In this document: piece by piece, positions 34,541 through 44,152 of the stretch
Layout: each line of letters begins with the position of its first letter
How positions within the stretch are numbered: position 1 is the stretch's first letter
Assembly (NCBI GenBank): GCA_947501325.1
Contig: CANMVC010000002.1
Span: 186,001 to 250,000 of the forward strand
DNA length: 64,000 nt
Reading direction: 5' to 3'
DNA from: an uncultured Sphingomonadaceae bacterium
GTDB taxonomy: Bacteria > Pseudomonadota > Alphaproteobacteria > Sphingomonadales > Sphingomonadaceae
Notes under the pieces: generated by a model
What the model was told of the DNA's origin: nothing
The model's database searches: none
What the model saw: the letters and a program-made list of their open reading frames with translations, nothing else
Program-made: the position numbers and the translations under genes

Positions 34541-36127
34541 ATGAAACGTAACAATTTATCGTTAACACAGCCGATTCGGCGAACGCATGCCATCATTCTC
34601 GTTGGATTATTTTCCTTCACGCTGGGCGCTTGTGACTCCGCAGCCGAAAATGCAGCGCAATCCGGCTTGGAAGCGCAACAATTTTTGGACCAGAAAAATT
34701 TTTACGAAGCGCGCAAATCAATAACGGAAGCTCTTGCCGCGCGAGATGATGATCCTAAATTGCATATACTGAAGGGACGTATTGAGCTTGGTTCTGGTCG
34801 ACCGACCGATGCTTTTTTAGCTTATTCCGATGCTCTATCCTTGGAAGCAACCAATCCGGAAGCTTTGCAGGCTGTATCGCAACTGGGATTGCAAACTGGA
34901 TATTTGCGAGAAGCAGAGCGAGCGGCCGATGCAATGCTGTCTTTCTCTCCGGAGCTGCCAGAAGCACTGTTGACGAAAGGCTTGATTGCGCTTGTTCGGC
35001 GAAAACATAAAGAAGCGCTGGAATTTTCCGAACGAATTCTGACGGCGCGGCCGGGGGATGAAGCCGGAATCATATTAAAAGCAAGAACCTTGGCTTTAAC
35101 GGATCAAACCAATGAAGCCCTTGAACTGCTGCAAAACTCTTCCGAAGACAAAAATTATACCGAAGGTGTCGACATGACACTGATCGAACTTTTCCGTGAG
35201 ACAAGCAATCTCACTGAGATGAAGGCGACTTTCAACAGATTAATAGCCCGCAGACCTGAAGATGTGGCGCTTAAGATTGACTATGCCAATACGCTTTATA
35301 AATCAGGCGAACCTGATCAGGCTCGCACGTTGATCGAGGGAATGCTGCGCAAAGGCCTAACCGTCAACCAAGCGTTGAACATGATTACCGATCTCTGGCT
35401 GGAATATGAAACAGATCCTCTCAACGAAAATCTAAAAGCTTTTCTGTCCGAAGAGGGAACTCTTGAATCCCGAATGGCGATCGCCCGTTATTTGCTCGCT
35501 ACAGGAAAGCCTGCTGACGCGCGCCGGATCATGCTTTCTGTTTCTTCCCGCATTTCACCGGCCGCAACCGCTCTTTACGCCAGAACCTTGGACGCCACTG
35601 GCCAACCCGAAGAAGCATATAAAATCGCATCCGCGCTTCTTGACGATGACGAGACGAACGCAGAGGCGCTATTGGTCCAGGTCAAACAATCACTGGCCGC
35701 CAAACAGTTTGCCAAGGCCATTAACGATGCGCAGATTATCGTCAGAGATAATCCTAAATTGCGCGACGGTTATTTGAGTTTGATCGAGGTCTATTCTCAG
35801 AAAAATGACATGAATGGAGCGAAACGGGTATTTGCAGATGCCATCAAGCAGCGGCCCCAAGATCTGATCCTTTTTGAAGCCTATACCAAATTTCTTTTGG
35901 AAAATGGTGATCAGGTACGTGCTGTATCGGCGGCACGATCTTTTGCCCGCGATGCACCTGCATCGATCAGGGCTTGGCGTTTATATCAAAAAATCTGCGC
36001 CGAAGCGGGTATGGATCGCTGCAAGTCGGAAGCCAGTGCCGGCGAGAAAATCGCTAATATCATATATGCCATAGATGTTCCGCCCGGAACGCCACCCACA
36101 CGCGGTTTGTTTGGGCGTCTGAAATAA
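34541..36127 (+). CDS. Tetratricopeptide-repeat lipoprotein
   Basis: This 528-residue protein has a lipoprotein signal (lipobox LGAC, Cys31), followed by many TPR units through the whole length (for example EALQAVSQLGLQTGYLREAE, KAINDAQIIVRDNP). It resembles the TPR proteins of exosortase/EPS systems (PrsT-like) but is shorter. It likely acts as a periplasmic scaffold for polymer assembly or secretion. Its stop overlaps the GT26 start by one base (TAATG), so both are co-translated. Confidence 0.8.
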   Translation: MKRNNLSLTQPIRRTHAIILVGLFSFTLGACDSAAENAAQSGLEAQQFLDQKNFYEARKSITEALAARDDDPKLHILKGRIELGSGRPTDAFLAYSDALSLEATNPEALQAVSQLGLQTGYLREAERAADAMLSFSPELPEALLTKGLIALVRRKHKEALEFSERILTARPGDEAGIILKARTLALTDQTNEALELLQNSSEDKNYTEGVDMTLIELFRETSNLTEMKATFNRLIARRPEDVALKIDYANTLYKSGEPDQARTLIEGMLRKGLTVNQALNMITDLWLEYETDPLNENLKAFLSEEGTLESRMAIARYLLATGKPADARRIMLSVSSRISPAATALYARTLDATGQPEEAYKIASALLDDDETNAEALLVQVKQSLAAKQFAKAINDAQIIVRDNPKLRDGYLSLIEVYSQKNDMNGAKRVFADAIKQRPQDLILFEAYTKFLLENGDQVRAVSAARSFARDAPASIRAWRLYQKICAEAGMDRCKSEASAGEKIANIIYAIDVPPGTPPTRGLFGRLK

Positions 36128-36933
36128 TGACAAAAGTCATGGGGGAACAGTCTAGCGCAAAAGTGTCTTTAGGGGCGGACACAGCCGTGCCCTTTCTGGG
36201 CATTGACATTGCTCCATTGGACTTATCACAAGCGATGGATGCTATTGGTCTTATGGCTCAAGGCGATACATTCTCATATGTGGTGACACCCAATGTCGAT
36301 CATTTCGTCAACCTGTATCCCGAAATCCCAGAACCACGGAGCGCCGCTTTCCGCGAAGCCTATGAGGGAGCGTCACTTACGTTGTGCGACAGCCGGATTG
36401 TACGCGCATTGGCGCGTTTCGCCGGTATTGACCTTACAGTTGTGCCAGGAAGTGACCTGACGGCATCACTGTTCCAACATCGGCTAGGGCAGGACGACCG
36501 CGTTGCGATTATTGGCGGTGACAAAGACCTTCTGGACGACCTTTCTCGAATTCATCCGGATCCTGTCTATATTCAGCACATTCCGCCCATGGGCGTTCTT
36601 GGTAAGCCCCAAGCCATGTCCGACATCGTCGACTTTGTTGCAAAAGCCAAAGCGCACTATATTCTATTCGCCATTGGCGCACCGCAAAGCGAAATCATCG
36701 CGCATCAATGCCGACAATCAAACAGATGCTCAGGTGTCGGCTTATGTATCGGCGCTTCACTGGAGTTCATTACCTCGGTCAAAAAGCGCGCACCGATATG
36801 GATGCAAAAAGCAGGCCTTGAATGGTCGTTTAGGCTGTTCAGCGAGCCCTCTCGATTGTGGCGCCGTTACCTTGTTGAGGGACCTAGAATTTTCAAAATT
36901 TTTCTCGCCCATAACAAGTCAGGCAAACCCTGA
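36127..36933 (+). CDS. WecG/TagA/CpsF glycosyltransferase (family 26)
   Basis: This 268-residue cytoplasmic GT26 has the family sequence VVTPNVDHFVNLYPEIPEPR, SLTLCDSRIVRALARF, VPGSDLTASLF and the late block LFAIGAPQSEIIAHQ followed by GVGLCIGASLEFIT and APIWMQKAGLEWSFRL. Members transfer N-acetylmannosamine-type or glucuronic/glucose residues to polyprenyl intermediates. It is coupled to the TPR lipoprotein gene. The donor is unknown. Confidence 0.92.
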   Translation: MTKVMGEQSSAKVSLGADTAVPFLGIDIAPLDLSQAMDAIGLMAQGDTFSYVVTPNVDHFVNLYPEIPEPRSAAFREAYEGASLTLCDSRIVRALARFAGIDLTVVPGSDLTASLFQHRLGQDDRVAIIGGDKDLLDDLSRIHPDPVYIQHIPPMGVLGKPQAMSDIVDFVAKAKAHYILFAIGAPQSEIIAHQCRQSNRCSGVGLCIGASLEFITSVKKRAPIWMQKAGLEWSFRLFSEPSRLWRRYLVEGPRIFKIFLAHNKSGKP

Positions 36934-37057
36934 CTGGCTTCGACCGTTCATATTCAGGGCGTTAATTCTGACAGTTTATACGATTATACACTGAATCGAC
37001 GAAAAACACGTCCATCTTCGCCTGCATATTGGGTTCGCTCCCCATTTTTTTACAGCT

Positions 37058-37087
37058 CCATTCATCCGCATCGTTTTGCATGAATGG
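37058..37087. repeat. Inverted repeat between convergent genes
   Basis: CCATTCAT and ATGAATGG face each other around 14 bases, extended by GCA/TGC after a two-base bulge. It sits in the 198-base gap between the GT26 (+) and GT2 (-) genes. There is no U-tract on either strand, so a factor-independent terminator is doubtful. Confidence 0.45.
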
Positions 37088-37131
37088 GCTGATGTAGGAA
37101 AGCGGTAATTTGGTTTCTCTCTTAGAAAATG

Positions 37132-38364
37132 TTAATCGTTTGTTGGATCGGGAATGACCTCTTCGCCGGATCGCCGCGTTCTGATCCATCGGTTTTCACT
37201 GCCACGCAAAAGCTTCAAATAGACCGGGATCTTCCACAGGACATAAAGCGGTATTCTAATCAAAGCGCCGAAGGACAAAACCTTTCGTCCTTCCATCAAC
37301 CAAGCTGCGATGGTGAGTAATAGAGCGGCGGTCACGATCATCAGTAACAATATAAAGGGCAGGGCAGTACTACCCCAAAAAGTGGTACAAGCCAGAACGA
37401 GCAAGATACCCATACCCATTGCCATCAGTAAGGCCAGAGGCGGAACGATAAGGTGCAGACCGAGAAAAAACTGGGATCTCGAAAATCGGCTGATCCCAGA
37501 TGCTATCAATGGAATGGCGTGGCGTCTGGCGGTGGTTATAAACCCATGCTCCCACCGCGTCCGCTGGACCAAAGTATCCTCCTGGGCAGCGGCTTCACTG
37601 GATACACCTGCCGATTCCAGAAAATAGGGTGCATAACCCTGTCTGGTAATTGCTATGCCAAGAGCGAGGTCCTCCGCGAGATCGCTATTTGCCAGCGGCG
37701 CTGTAGCAAAAATCTGCCATGGAAAGGCCATGCCGGTTCCCGTCAACAAAGCGGCTCCACCGAGCCTTGTCATTCCGCGTTGCCGGACCAGGTTCTTCAC
37801 CAGCATGGCAAAATTAGATATCTGGACAACTGGCGGCGCTTCTGCTGCGCTATAAATGAGATTGGTTGCCTGGACGGGAACCGATTTCTTTATAGCAGTT
37901 GAAGCCAGTTTTGCGGCTGTGCCCTTTGCTAGCGTGCAGTCTGCATCGAGAATAATCACGCAATCAGGCGGATCATTGGCCAATTGATCGCGACCAAAGG
38001 CAAGTGCAAAACCCTTGCCACGATTATTATCGTCGCTCCGCTTCACCACCTTTGCTCCGGCTTTCCGTGCCAAATCAGCAGTATTATCGCTGCAATTGTC
38101 CGCTACGACCAGAATGCGGGTTTGTGGCGGAACATTTTCCCGCAACACCGCAATCGTCTGCGTTATGATCGATCCCTCATTATGTGCCGGGATCAATATG
38201 GCTAGTTGCGGCTTATCGACAGCCGTTGTCGAAGCATCATTATACCGATTGATGGTGCGCCGCAGGCCAAATATCAATTCCAGAACATAAATGGTGAAGA
38301 ATAGAATGAACGGGATCGCCAACAGCCAAGATATAACCGATAATCCACTCTCCAGAACCGTCAT
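37132..38364 (-). CDS. Processive-type glycosyltransferase family 2
   Basis: This 410-residue membrane GT2 has an N-terminal TM (LSVISWLLAIPFILFFTIYV), the GT-A start AILIPAHNEGSII and DNCSDNTADLA, the metal site VIILDADCTLAKG, and the (Q/R)xxRW motif of processive enzymes as VQRTRWEHGF. Three C-terminal TM segments follow. It resembles cellulose synthase-like and N-acetylglucosaminyltransferase enzymes. It is a single gene with a 270-base gap to the divergent UXS gene. Whether it makes its own polymer or adds to the Wzy product is not clear. Confidence 0.87.
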   Translation of the reverse strand: MTVLESGLSVISWLLAIPFILFFTIYVLELIFGLRRTINRYNDASTTAVDKPQLAILIPAHNEGSIITQTIAVLRENVPPQTRILVVADNCSDNTADLARKAGAKVVKRSDDNNRGKGFALAFGRDQLANDPPDCVIILDADCTLAKGTAAKLASTAIKKSVPVQATNLIYSAAEAPPVVQISNFAMLVKNLVRQRGMTRLGGAALLTGTGMAFPWQIFATAPLANSDLAEDLALGIAITRQGYAPYFLESAGVSSEAAAQEDTLVQRTRWEHGFITTARRHAIPLIASGISRFSRSQFFLGLHLIVPPLALLMAMGMGILLVLACTTFWGSTALPFILLLMIVTAALLLTIAAWLMEGRKVLSFGALIRIPLYVLWKIPVYLKLLRGSENRWIRTRRSGEEVIPDPTND

Positions 38365-38634
38365 AAGTGCCCATTGCTCTCGTTCGAACCGGTAGCCGTC
38401 AACTCAATGCTCACCATTGAGGAAGCGCGACTGCGGTCATGTCTTTCTTATCGATATTTTCTAGTTTCACACTAGCGTAACAAATCTATATTGCGGCGTC
38501 ACGATCATTATCCAATTCCAAAATCCTAAATATCCCGATATTTCAAGGCCTCACGATTAAATATATCGTCACTATTGCTAGCTATGATGGCCGACTGTAT
38601 CGAACAGCGCATTGATTTCACCGGAGATATTGGC

Positions 38635-39606
38635 ATGAGCCGCGACTATTTTTTACAAAAACGTGTATTGGTTACCGGAGGTTGCGGTTTCCTTGGCTCG
38701 CACCTTATCGATCAGCTGATTGAGCAAGGGCACGAAGTGCTTTGCGTCGACAATCTATTTACGGGTTCAAAAAGTAACATTGCGCATTTGCTGCAGCACC
38801 CGCGTTTCGAGTTCATGCGCCATGACGTTTGCTTACCCCTGTTCGTCGAAGTTGACGAGATTTACAATCTTGCTTGCCCGGCTTCCCCGATTCATTATCA
38901 GCACGATCCTGTGCAAACTACCAAAGTGTCGGTCCATGGGGCGATCAACATGCTGGGCTTGGCTAAACGCCTGAAATGCAGAATTTTGCAGGCATCAACC
39001 AGTGAAGTTTATGGCGACCCCGTTGTTCACCCACAAACCGAGGATTATTGGGGCAATGTCAATCCAATCGGTATCCGCTCTTGCTACGACGAAGGTAAGC
39101 GCTGCGCCGAAACTCTGTTTTTCGATTACAACCGGCAACATGGCATCGAAATAAAGGTTGCACGGATTTTTAACACATATGGCCCGCGGATGCATCCTTC
39201 CGACGGTCGGGTGGTTTCCAATTTCATTATGCAGGCAATCAGAGGCGAAGATATTACTATTTTCGGTAATGGCAGCCAGACCCGCAGCTTCTGCTATGTC
39301 GATGACCTGGTTGATGGCTTGATGAAACTGATGAACAGCCGTGAAGGATTTACCGGACCAGTCAACATCGGCAACCCGAACGAATTTTCAATCCGCGAAC
39401 TAGCAGAACTGGTCGTTGAAATGACCGATTCCGGTTCAAAAATTATTGATCTGCCATTGCCGCAGGATGACCCAAAGCAGCGTCAGCCAAATATTGGACT
39501 GGCAAAATCAGAGCTGGCTTGGGAACCTTCGATTGAATTGAAAGAAGGGCTCGAAAAAACGATCGCCTATTTTGAAAGCCTCGATAAAATACCTGCTCAG
39601 GTCTGA
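38635..39606 (+). CDS. uxs: UDP-glucuronate decarboxylase (UDP-xylose synthase)
   Basis: This short-chain dehydrogenase/reductase turns UDP-glucuronate into UDP-xylose. The NAD loop is [18 protein letters not shown]. The UXS family features are [19 protein letters not shown] and [16 protein letters not shown] (catalytic YxxxK), followed by [20 protein letters not shown]. It has 323 residues from ATG 38635, with GGAG upstream. The earlier in-frame ATGs lack a ribosome site. It implies xylose in the exopolysaccharide. Its 3' end overlaps the convergent GT4 gene by ten bases. Confidence 0.9.
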   Translation: MSRDYFLQKRVLVTGGCGFLGSHLIDQLIEQGHEVLCVDNLFTGSKSNIAHLLQHPRFEFMRHDVCLPLFVEVDEIYNLACPASPIHYQHDPVQTTKVSVHGAINMLGLAKRLKCRILQASTSEVYGDPVVHPQTEDYWGNVNPIGIRSCYDEGKRCAETLFFDYNRQHGIEIKVARIFNTYGPRMHPSDGRVVSNFIMQAIRGEDITIFGNGSQTRSFCYVDDLVDGLMKLMNSREGFTGPVNIGNPNEFSIRELAELVVEMTDSGSKIIDLPLPQDDPKQRQPNIGLAKSELAWEPSIELKEGLEKTIAYFESLDKIPAQV

Positions 39607-40688
39607 TTGCGCATCAACTCAGTCAAATATTCACGATATTGACGCGCGATATTGGGCCAGGCAAAACTGGTCGCGCGGTCGGATATCTTTGCAGGAGCTG
39701 TTTCCTTTGCGACCAATGCGCTCCTCAGCGCTTGGGTTACTGACGGAATATCCTGCGTGTCGACCAAAAACTCTTGGTCCCCGACAATCCAGCGCAGGCG
39801 AGGGGTATCGTGTCCGATAATCGGCAGACCGCAAGCCATCGCCTCCGGAAACACATTTCCGAAAGACTCCAGCAGCGACATATGCAAAAACGCATCTGCT
39901 GATTGATATAGCGCCGGCATTTGATCCGGCGTTACAGTGAGTTGAGTGAAGCGGTCCGGCAACAATTCTGCCGCCAGAGCTTTTACGTCTTCACGCATTG
40001 GTCCGTCGCCAGCGACCACAAGATGCGTATCGTCCATCGGTGCCACCGCTTTGATACCATCCATCACCCTTTTTGTGGGAATGAGAGCGCTGACCATCAA
40101 TATGACTTTGCGATCTGCGGGAAAGCCCAGGCCGACCCTGTCACCCGCCCCCAACTTGAAACGCTCTGTCGAAATACCATTGGGAATAAGGGCGCAATTC
40201 CAACGGTTCTTGTTGGTCTCATAATAATCAGGGTTGGTGCAGACCAGTCCATCGCAAGAAAAGAAGCGATATTCGGCATCATTGGACACCGCTGGCCACT
40301 CGCCATTTTGAGTAATGAATATATTCAAAGGCTTTTTTCCGCCAAAAACTGGCCGTCGCAGAACCATGTTGGTGAAGGGAAAGGAACAGGTCAGTACCGC
40401 ATCATAGTCCGCGGGCTTGTAACGCATGGCCAGGTTTGCGGCGAAGGTGGCTTCTTCATAGACAGTTTCGCTGCGAAAGAGAGGGATCGAAGGAAATTTC
40501 TCAAAATTTTCGCGGCGGATTGAGCTTGCGTGGATAAATTTATAGGGATCAGATGCGCGTGGTTGCCCGGATCCGATGACCGTTACTGCGTCTCCAGTCC
40601 TGGCAAGTTCGGCCGCGACTGACAAGAGAGCGATTTCTGCACCGCGCTCATATTTGTGAAAGCCTGGCAGAGCGAATAATAATCTCAT
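39597..40688 (-). CDS. Glycosyltransferase family 4
   Basis: This GT-B fold enzyme of 363 residues has [20 protein letters not shown] at the start. The C-terminal GT1/GT4 domain shows [32 protein letters not shown] and the nucleotide-sugar site [19 protein letters not shown] with the usual E(x7)E. It is probably cytoplasmic and adds one sugar of the repeat unit. It lies 143 bases downstream of the epsD-like gene on the same strand and convergent to uxs. Confidence 0.9.
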   Translation of the reverse strand: MRLLFALPGFHKYERGAEIALLSVAAELARTGDAVTVIGSGQPRASDPYKFIHASSIRRENFEKFPSIPLFRSETVYEEATFAANLAMRYKPADYDAVLTCSFPFTNMVLRRPVFGGKKPLNIFITQNGEWPAVSNDAEYRFFSCDGLVCTNPDYYETNKNRWNCALIPNGISTERFKLGAGDRVGLGFPADRKVILMVSALIPTKRVMDGIKAVAPMDDTHLVVAGDGPMREDVKALAAELLPDRFTQLTVTPDQMPALYQSADAFLHMSLLESFGNVFPEAMACGLPIIGHDTPRLRWIVGDQEFLVDTQDIPSVTQALRSALVAKETAPAKISDRATSFAWPNIARQYREYLTELMRNQT

Positions 40689-40831
40689 GATACCCTAAAT
40701 CCCCAATATTCGCGCAAGGTTAGCGCAATGGCAGACGGCAGGTCTGACTGAGGCTGGCATAAGCCCCCTCGATTTTCTGCTTCGTTAATCGGCGACGAGG
40801 TTTTCTTGGCTAACACCCAAAGTGAAATGGC

Positions 40832-41722
40832 TTAACCGGCTGGTACGTCGACAGCTTCTTTGATGACATCAGGCGTATCGGCGGCCTTTTCGTCAGCCGG
40901 GGAGAAGCCACTCTGATAGGTTATTTCAGCCTTTGCTTTGGCCTCCGCCAAACGTTGTTTCATAATCTTTGCCATCTCTTCGTTCCGGATCGCCTTGACG
41001 GCAACCGGCCCGGCTTGTTCAGGGTTAAACGATACTGTTTGCCGATCTTTGATGACGCTGGCTGTTACTGTACCGCCAGTTGGGATCACAAATGGTTCGC
41101 CGGGAGCGAGTGAAACAATCTGCGCCATCATGGCGGGGGGCACTTGCGCGGAGTCCATTTGAGCCGACTTGCGCGCGAATTTGATTCCCATACCTGTTAA
41201 TATTTTTTCCACGTCAGCCAGAGTGTTGGCCACTTCCAGCTGTTTCAAATCGCCAAGGTCGGCTGGTGCAGGGAAAATGACCTGATCAACAGCGTAAACG
41301 GTCCTATTTGCAAAGGTAAATGGATTGGCTTCGGTGTAGCGATCGATTTCGGCCTGGTCTGGAACCTTGATGGTCGTGCCAGCCTTATCGGCGTACATTC
41401 TGACCAACAAAGCTTCGCTCAGCTGACGTTGACGGATGAGATATGCCGGGTCCTGGTCAATGCCCGCCTCTTTGGCTGCCTGGGCCAATAACCGGCGATC
41501 TACAATTTGCTGAAGCGCTTGCTGTTGTATGGCCTCTTTATCTACACCTTCTGGAATATTCGCCTCGCCTAAAGCGGCATTGATTTCCTGCAATGTTACT
41601 TCTTCGCCATTAACGATAGCAGCCACTTGACCTTCAGCTGTCTTTTCACAGCCTGTCAGCATTACAGCACCGGCAGTCAGGCACATCAATGCGCGTTTTT
41701 TGACAGATATCGTGTTCAACAT
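40832..41722 (-). CDS. epsD: EpsD-type peptidyl-prolyl isomerase lipoprotein
   Basis: This 296-residue lipoprotein (lipobox MLTGC, Cys25) has a SurA/PpiC-like N-terminal helical region (AIVNGEEVTLQEINAALGEA) and a probable parvulin-like region (RTVYAVDQVIFPAP). It fits the EpsD family found with exosortases. The start is ATG 41722 with AGGAGA before it. The ORF-track start at 41947 adds 75 residues of no family likeness. It may chaperone secreted proteins or assist polymer assembly. It is divergent from the small XrtV-associated gene. Confidence 0.82.
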   Translation of the reverse strand: MLNTISVKKRALMCLTAGAVMLTGCEKTAEGQVAAIVNGEEVTLQEINAALGEANIPEGVDKEAIQQQALQQIVDRRLLAQAAKEAGIDQDPAYLIRQRQLSEALLVRMYADKAGTTIKVPDQAEIDRYTEANPFTFANRTVYAVDQVIFPAPADLGDLKQLEVANTLADVEKILTGMGIKFARKSAQMDSAQVPPAMMAQIVSLAPGEPFVIPTGGTVTASVIKDRQTVSFNPEQAGPVAVKAIRNEEMAKIMKQRLAEAKAKAEITYQSGFSPADEKAADTPDVIKEAVDVPAG

Positions 41723-41818
41723 GGTTACTTCTCCTAGAGTTTTGTCCAGTAAAAAGACAAAACGAATCATTGGCTTGTTAGACGACCCATAAAAATATAC
41801 AGCGGCATGCATAGCAAC

Positions 41819-41824
41819 GGAGGG
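41819..41824 (+). promoter_or_regulatory. Ribosome binding site supporting a TTG start
   Basis: GGAGGG lies five bases before TTG 41830. There is no nearby in-frame ATG, so this site fixes the start of the small membrane protein. Confidence 0.7.
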
Positions 41825-41829
41825 CTGAA

Positions 41830-42084
41830 TTGGAAACCATTTACGATTGGCTGACAGTCGCAATTTTTGGCGGTTTGATAGTTTTATTTTTGGACCGTTC
41901 GGTCGAGGATGATCCACCGGATCATCTGTGGCAATATCTCGTGGCATCAGTCGGTTGTGCCGGCGCTAACTACCTTGGAAATGAAGGCTATACACTCGGT
42001 GCCGTTGCGGTAATCGCAACGGTTGTGACCTTCATCATGATGGTTTTGAAGCCCTTCGATAAGTTCAATCAACCCAAAGAATAG
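41830..42084 (+). CDS. Small membrane protein, probable exosortase V system accessory protein
   Basis: This 84-residue protein has two to three TM helices (TVAIFGGLIVLFLD, WQYLVASVGCAGANYLG, VAVIATVVTFIMMVLKP) and a conserved-looking acidic linker (DRSVEDDPPDH). I recall a small accessory family named for the XrtV sorting system in sphingomonads. Size, place and topology fit, but I could not check it. TTG 41830 has a strong ribosome site. It converges with epsI (27-base gap) and is divergent from epsD. Its role may be to assist or stabilise the exosortase. Confidence 0.6.
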   Translation: METIYDWLTVAIFGGLIVLFLDRSVEDDPPDHLWQYLVASVGCAGANYLGNEGYTLGAVAVIATVVTFIMMVLKPFDKFNQPKE

Positions 42085-42111
42085 AACCCGGTTAGCTTAG
42101 GATGGACGCTA

Positions 42112-42849
42112 CTAAGCATTAGCCTTTACTCCGCTGAGCAAAGCTCTTCCCTGATCATTCATATTTTGGTTCAACTGGGCTGCAAATTTTGACAGGTGGG
42201 GTAACGCTTCATCCATAGTCGGCGCAATCATGGATGCTCTGACCAAAACCCCGTCAGGAATAACCCCTCCAAGATTGGCTCGAACGACGGCCAGTCGTTG
42301 TTGGCTCCAAGTCAGCGGGAATTGGTCACCGATCCGCGTCCAGTAAAGGACGTGCTCGGTGCGATCTCGACCAGTTGCTGTGAAAATATTAGCAGGGGTA
42401 TTTCCACCTAATCCATTCTCGATCGCTATCGGGCGTGTCTCCGTAAGATTATACCCACCCGCTGGATAGCATATTTCCGGACGATGCACTTGCAACACGC
42501 CATCTTGGGTATTGCTGTAGGCGGTCAAAAACATGATCGACGGATCTTCAGGAGCAGAATAGACCCGAGTGACAAGATTATCATAAAGACGATCAGACAG
42601 AGCGTCGGGCGGAGGAAGAACAACTCCGCTCGATGTTTTAAACTGCCAAGAGCCTATTGTGTCCGGTATCAATTTCTCAAAATCGTCTTTTTCCACGACT
42701 GGGAAGGCGACTTGCGGCATTCGAGCATAAGCCAGACCGGCGGCAAGGCAAAAGGCGCCGCCCATTATCAAATGACGCCGATTAACCAGCGATGCTTTCT
42801 CGACTGTTTCGCCTGTAACATTCATGTCTGAAGATGTTTCGATGCTCAT
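42112..42849 (-). CDS. epsI: Exosortase-associated EpsI (V-type)
   Basis: This 245-residue protein has an N-terminal signal anchor (RRHLIMGGAFCLAAGLAYAR) and a periplasmic EpsI/DUF3485 domain. The characteristic blocks are FLTAYSNTQDGVLQVHRPEICYP split around VHRPEICYPAGGY, then HVLYWTRIGDQFPLTW. EpsI proteins always accompany exosortases and often form one gene with them. Their exact role is unclear. Its ATG overlaps the exosortase stop by four bases, so the pair is co-translated. Confidence 0.9.
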   Translation of the reverse strand: MSIETSSDMNVTGETVEKASLVNRRHLIMGGAFCLAAGLAYARMPQVAFPVVEKDDFEKLIPDTIGSWQFKTSSGVVLPPPDALSDRLYDNLVTRVYSAPEDPSIMFLTAYSNTQDGVLQVHRPEICYPAGGYNLTETRPIAIENGLGGNTPANIFTATGRDRTEHVLYWTRIGDQFPLTWSQQRLAVVRANLGGVIPDGVLVRASMIAPTMDEALPHLSKFAAQLNQNMNDQGRALLSGVKANA

Positions 42850-43724
42850 GCCGTATTGCCCCTATTTTGGAACCGACGCCAGATGGGTTCAAGCACGCTG
42901 TCTATCGCGAAGATTGTCAGAACCGCGATCATAAACATCGTGATACCAGCAAAGTTATGCATGAACCCTTGCGCTGCCGCCTCGCCGGAATGGTAGGTCA
43001 GCAAGATAAGTATGAGCACCCGGATAAAATTGGCAATAATCGCCACTGGAATGATCATGCTACTCAACAGCAACGAATACCGCCAATTGGCCTGATGCCG
43101 CACATAAATGTAAAAGAGTGAGATTGCCGACAATGAAACCAGCGAATTTAATCCTGAACAGGCGGCTGCAACCAGCAATTGATACTGGCCGATTTGAATC
43201 ATAACGCCCGCTCCGCCAATGGGATATCCCAAAATATGCAGAAAGCCGATCGCTGCCTGTGAAATCAGGATTTTCAACGGCTGAGTGATCAATGCGATGA
43301 TCGTCTCTGGCGGCGGAAAAACGAACATCATATAGAATAGTGGAAACCACATCATTTTCATCGCTGTGTGGCCAACCACACTGTAAAGAGCGATTAATAC
43401 CAGTCCGTACATCAGATAGCCTTCAATCTCGACAATCTGTGTGATGCGGGCAAACAAAAACAGCGGCAAACACACACTCAATAGCAGTAAGATCGGTAAT
43501 GTAGGGGCAGGCGTCATAAACGACTTAGCAACGACCCATCGCCTGCGGAGTAACCACAGGCCCGTAAACAACACGATCGGACCATGAGCGCCGGTCTCTT
43601 TGGACCAACTTTCTTGGGAAACAAACATCATCGTCGGTATGATGATCGCCACCAGGCCAACCAAAAGCAAAATATTGGACATATTCATTGAGGGCAGCGA
43701 AAACCGTGCTGTTGTGCTAGTCAT
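42846..43724 (-). CDS. xrtV: Exosortase, probable V type
   Basis: This inner-membrane cysteine transpeptidase-like enzyme cleaves PEP-CTERM tails of exported proteins. It has about eight TM helices. The catalytic set is complete: Cys189 in VAAACSGLNSLVSL, Arg235 in IANFIRVLILI and His256 in GFMHNFAGIT. It has 292 residues from ATG 43724; the ORF-track start at 43757 is weaker. It is followed by epsI (four-base overlap) and lies near epsD and the small accessory gene. PEPxxWA-CTERM tails at 21966-23204 and 46962-47663 are its probable targets. The V type is inferred from organism and tail type. Confidence 0.9.
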   Translation of the reverse strand: MTSTTARFSLPSMNMSNILLLVGLVAIIIPTMMFVSQESWSKETGAHGPIVLFTGLWLLRRRWVVAKSFMTPAPTLPILLLLSVCLPLFLFARITQIVEIEGYLMYGLVLIALYSVVGHTAMKMMWFPLFYMMFVFPPPETIIALITQPLKILISQAAIGFLHILGYPIGGAGVMIQIGQYQLLVAAACSGLNSLVSLSAISLFYIYVRHQANWRYSLLLSSMIIPVAIIANFIRVLILILLTYHSGEAAAQGFMHNFAGITMFMIAVLTIFAIDSVLEPIWRRFQNRGNTA

Positions 43725-44152
43725 ATTGTTCAATCTCTGCCCAAATTGTGGCACCAATGGCTATAGAATATATATTGATAGGGTCGCTATCTCGTGAGCC
43801 AGCCACAGGGCTGTGTTGACTTTTCTTGCTCATAGGAAACCCCAAGACGAAAAATAATGTAAATCTTTACTACGTTGTAAATCAAGGCCGTATCATATCC
43901 CATTCGTAGTTTCCAGAAATACAGGTATCTAAAAAAAGCTTGAACCTCATCTGTGCTAATTCGATACAATCCTGAGCAAATTCGTTTATTGGGGTTCTAT
44001 GATCCGCGATGTTTGCATTATATGGGCGTACCGAGTCACGAGAGGTAATTGGATTACAACCGGTTTGTTTTCGTGATTATTCGCGTGTAGTGGGCCGCTA
44101 TACATCATTGATAAGGGTTATAAGCGATTCATCTCGTTGAACGTCAAAGCAA
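43725..44152. other. 428-base intergenic region between divergent xrtV and sleB-like genes
   Basis: AT-rich, with no supported gene on either strand; a 60-residue minus-strand ORF (43787..43969) shows no ribosome site or likeness. It must hold promoters for both flanking genes. I looked for a sigma-54 site (GG-N10-GC) near TGGCACCAATGGC and did not find the right spacing. Confidence 0.5.

Noticed and set aside
39921-40523. 200-residue plus-strand ORF opposite the GT4 gene
   Set aside because: Shadow; the GT4 motifs on the minus strand are clear.
43740-43790. Possible sigma-54 promoter near TGGCACCAATGGC
   Set aside because: GG to GC spacing is wrong (8 instead of 10).
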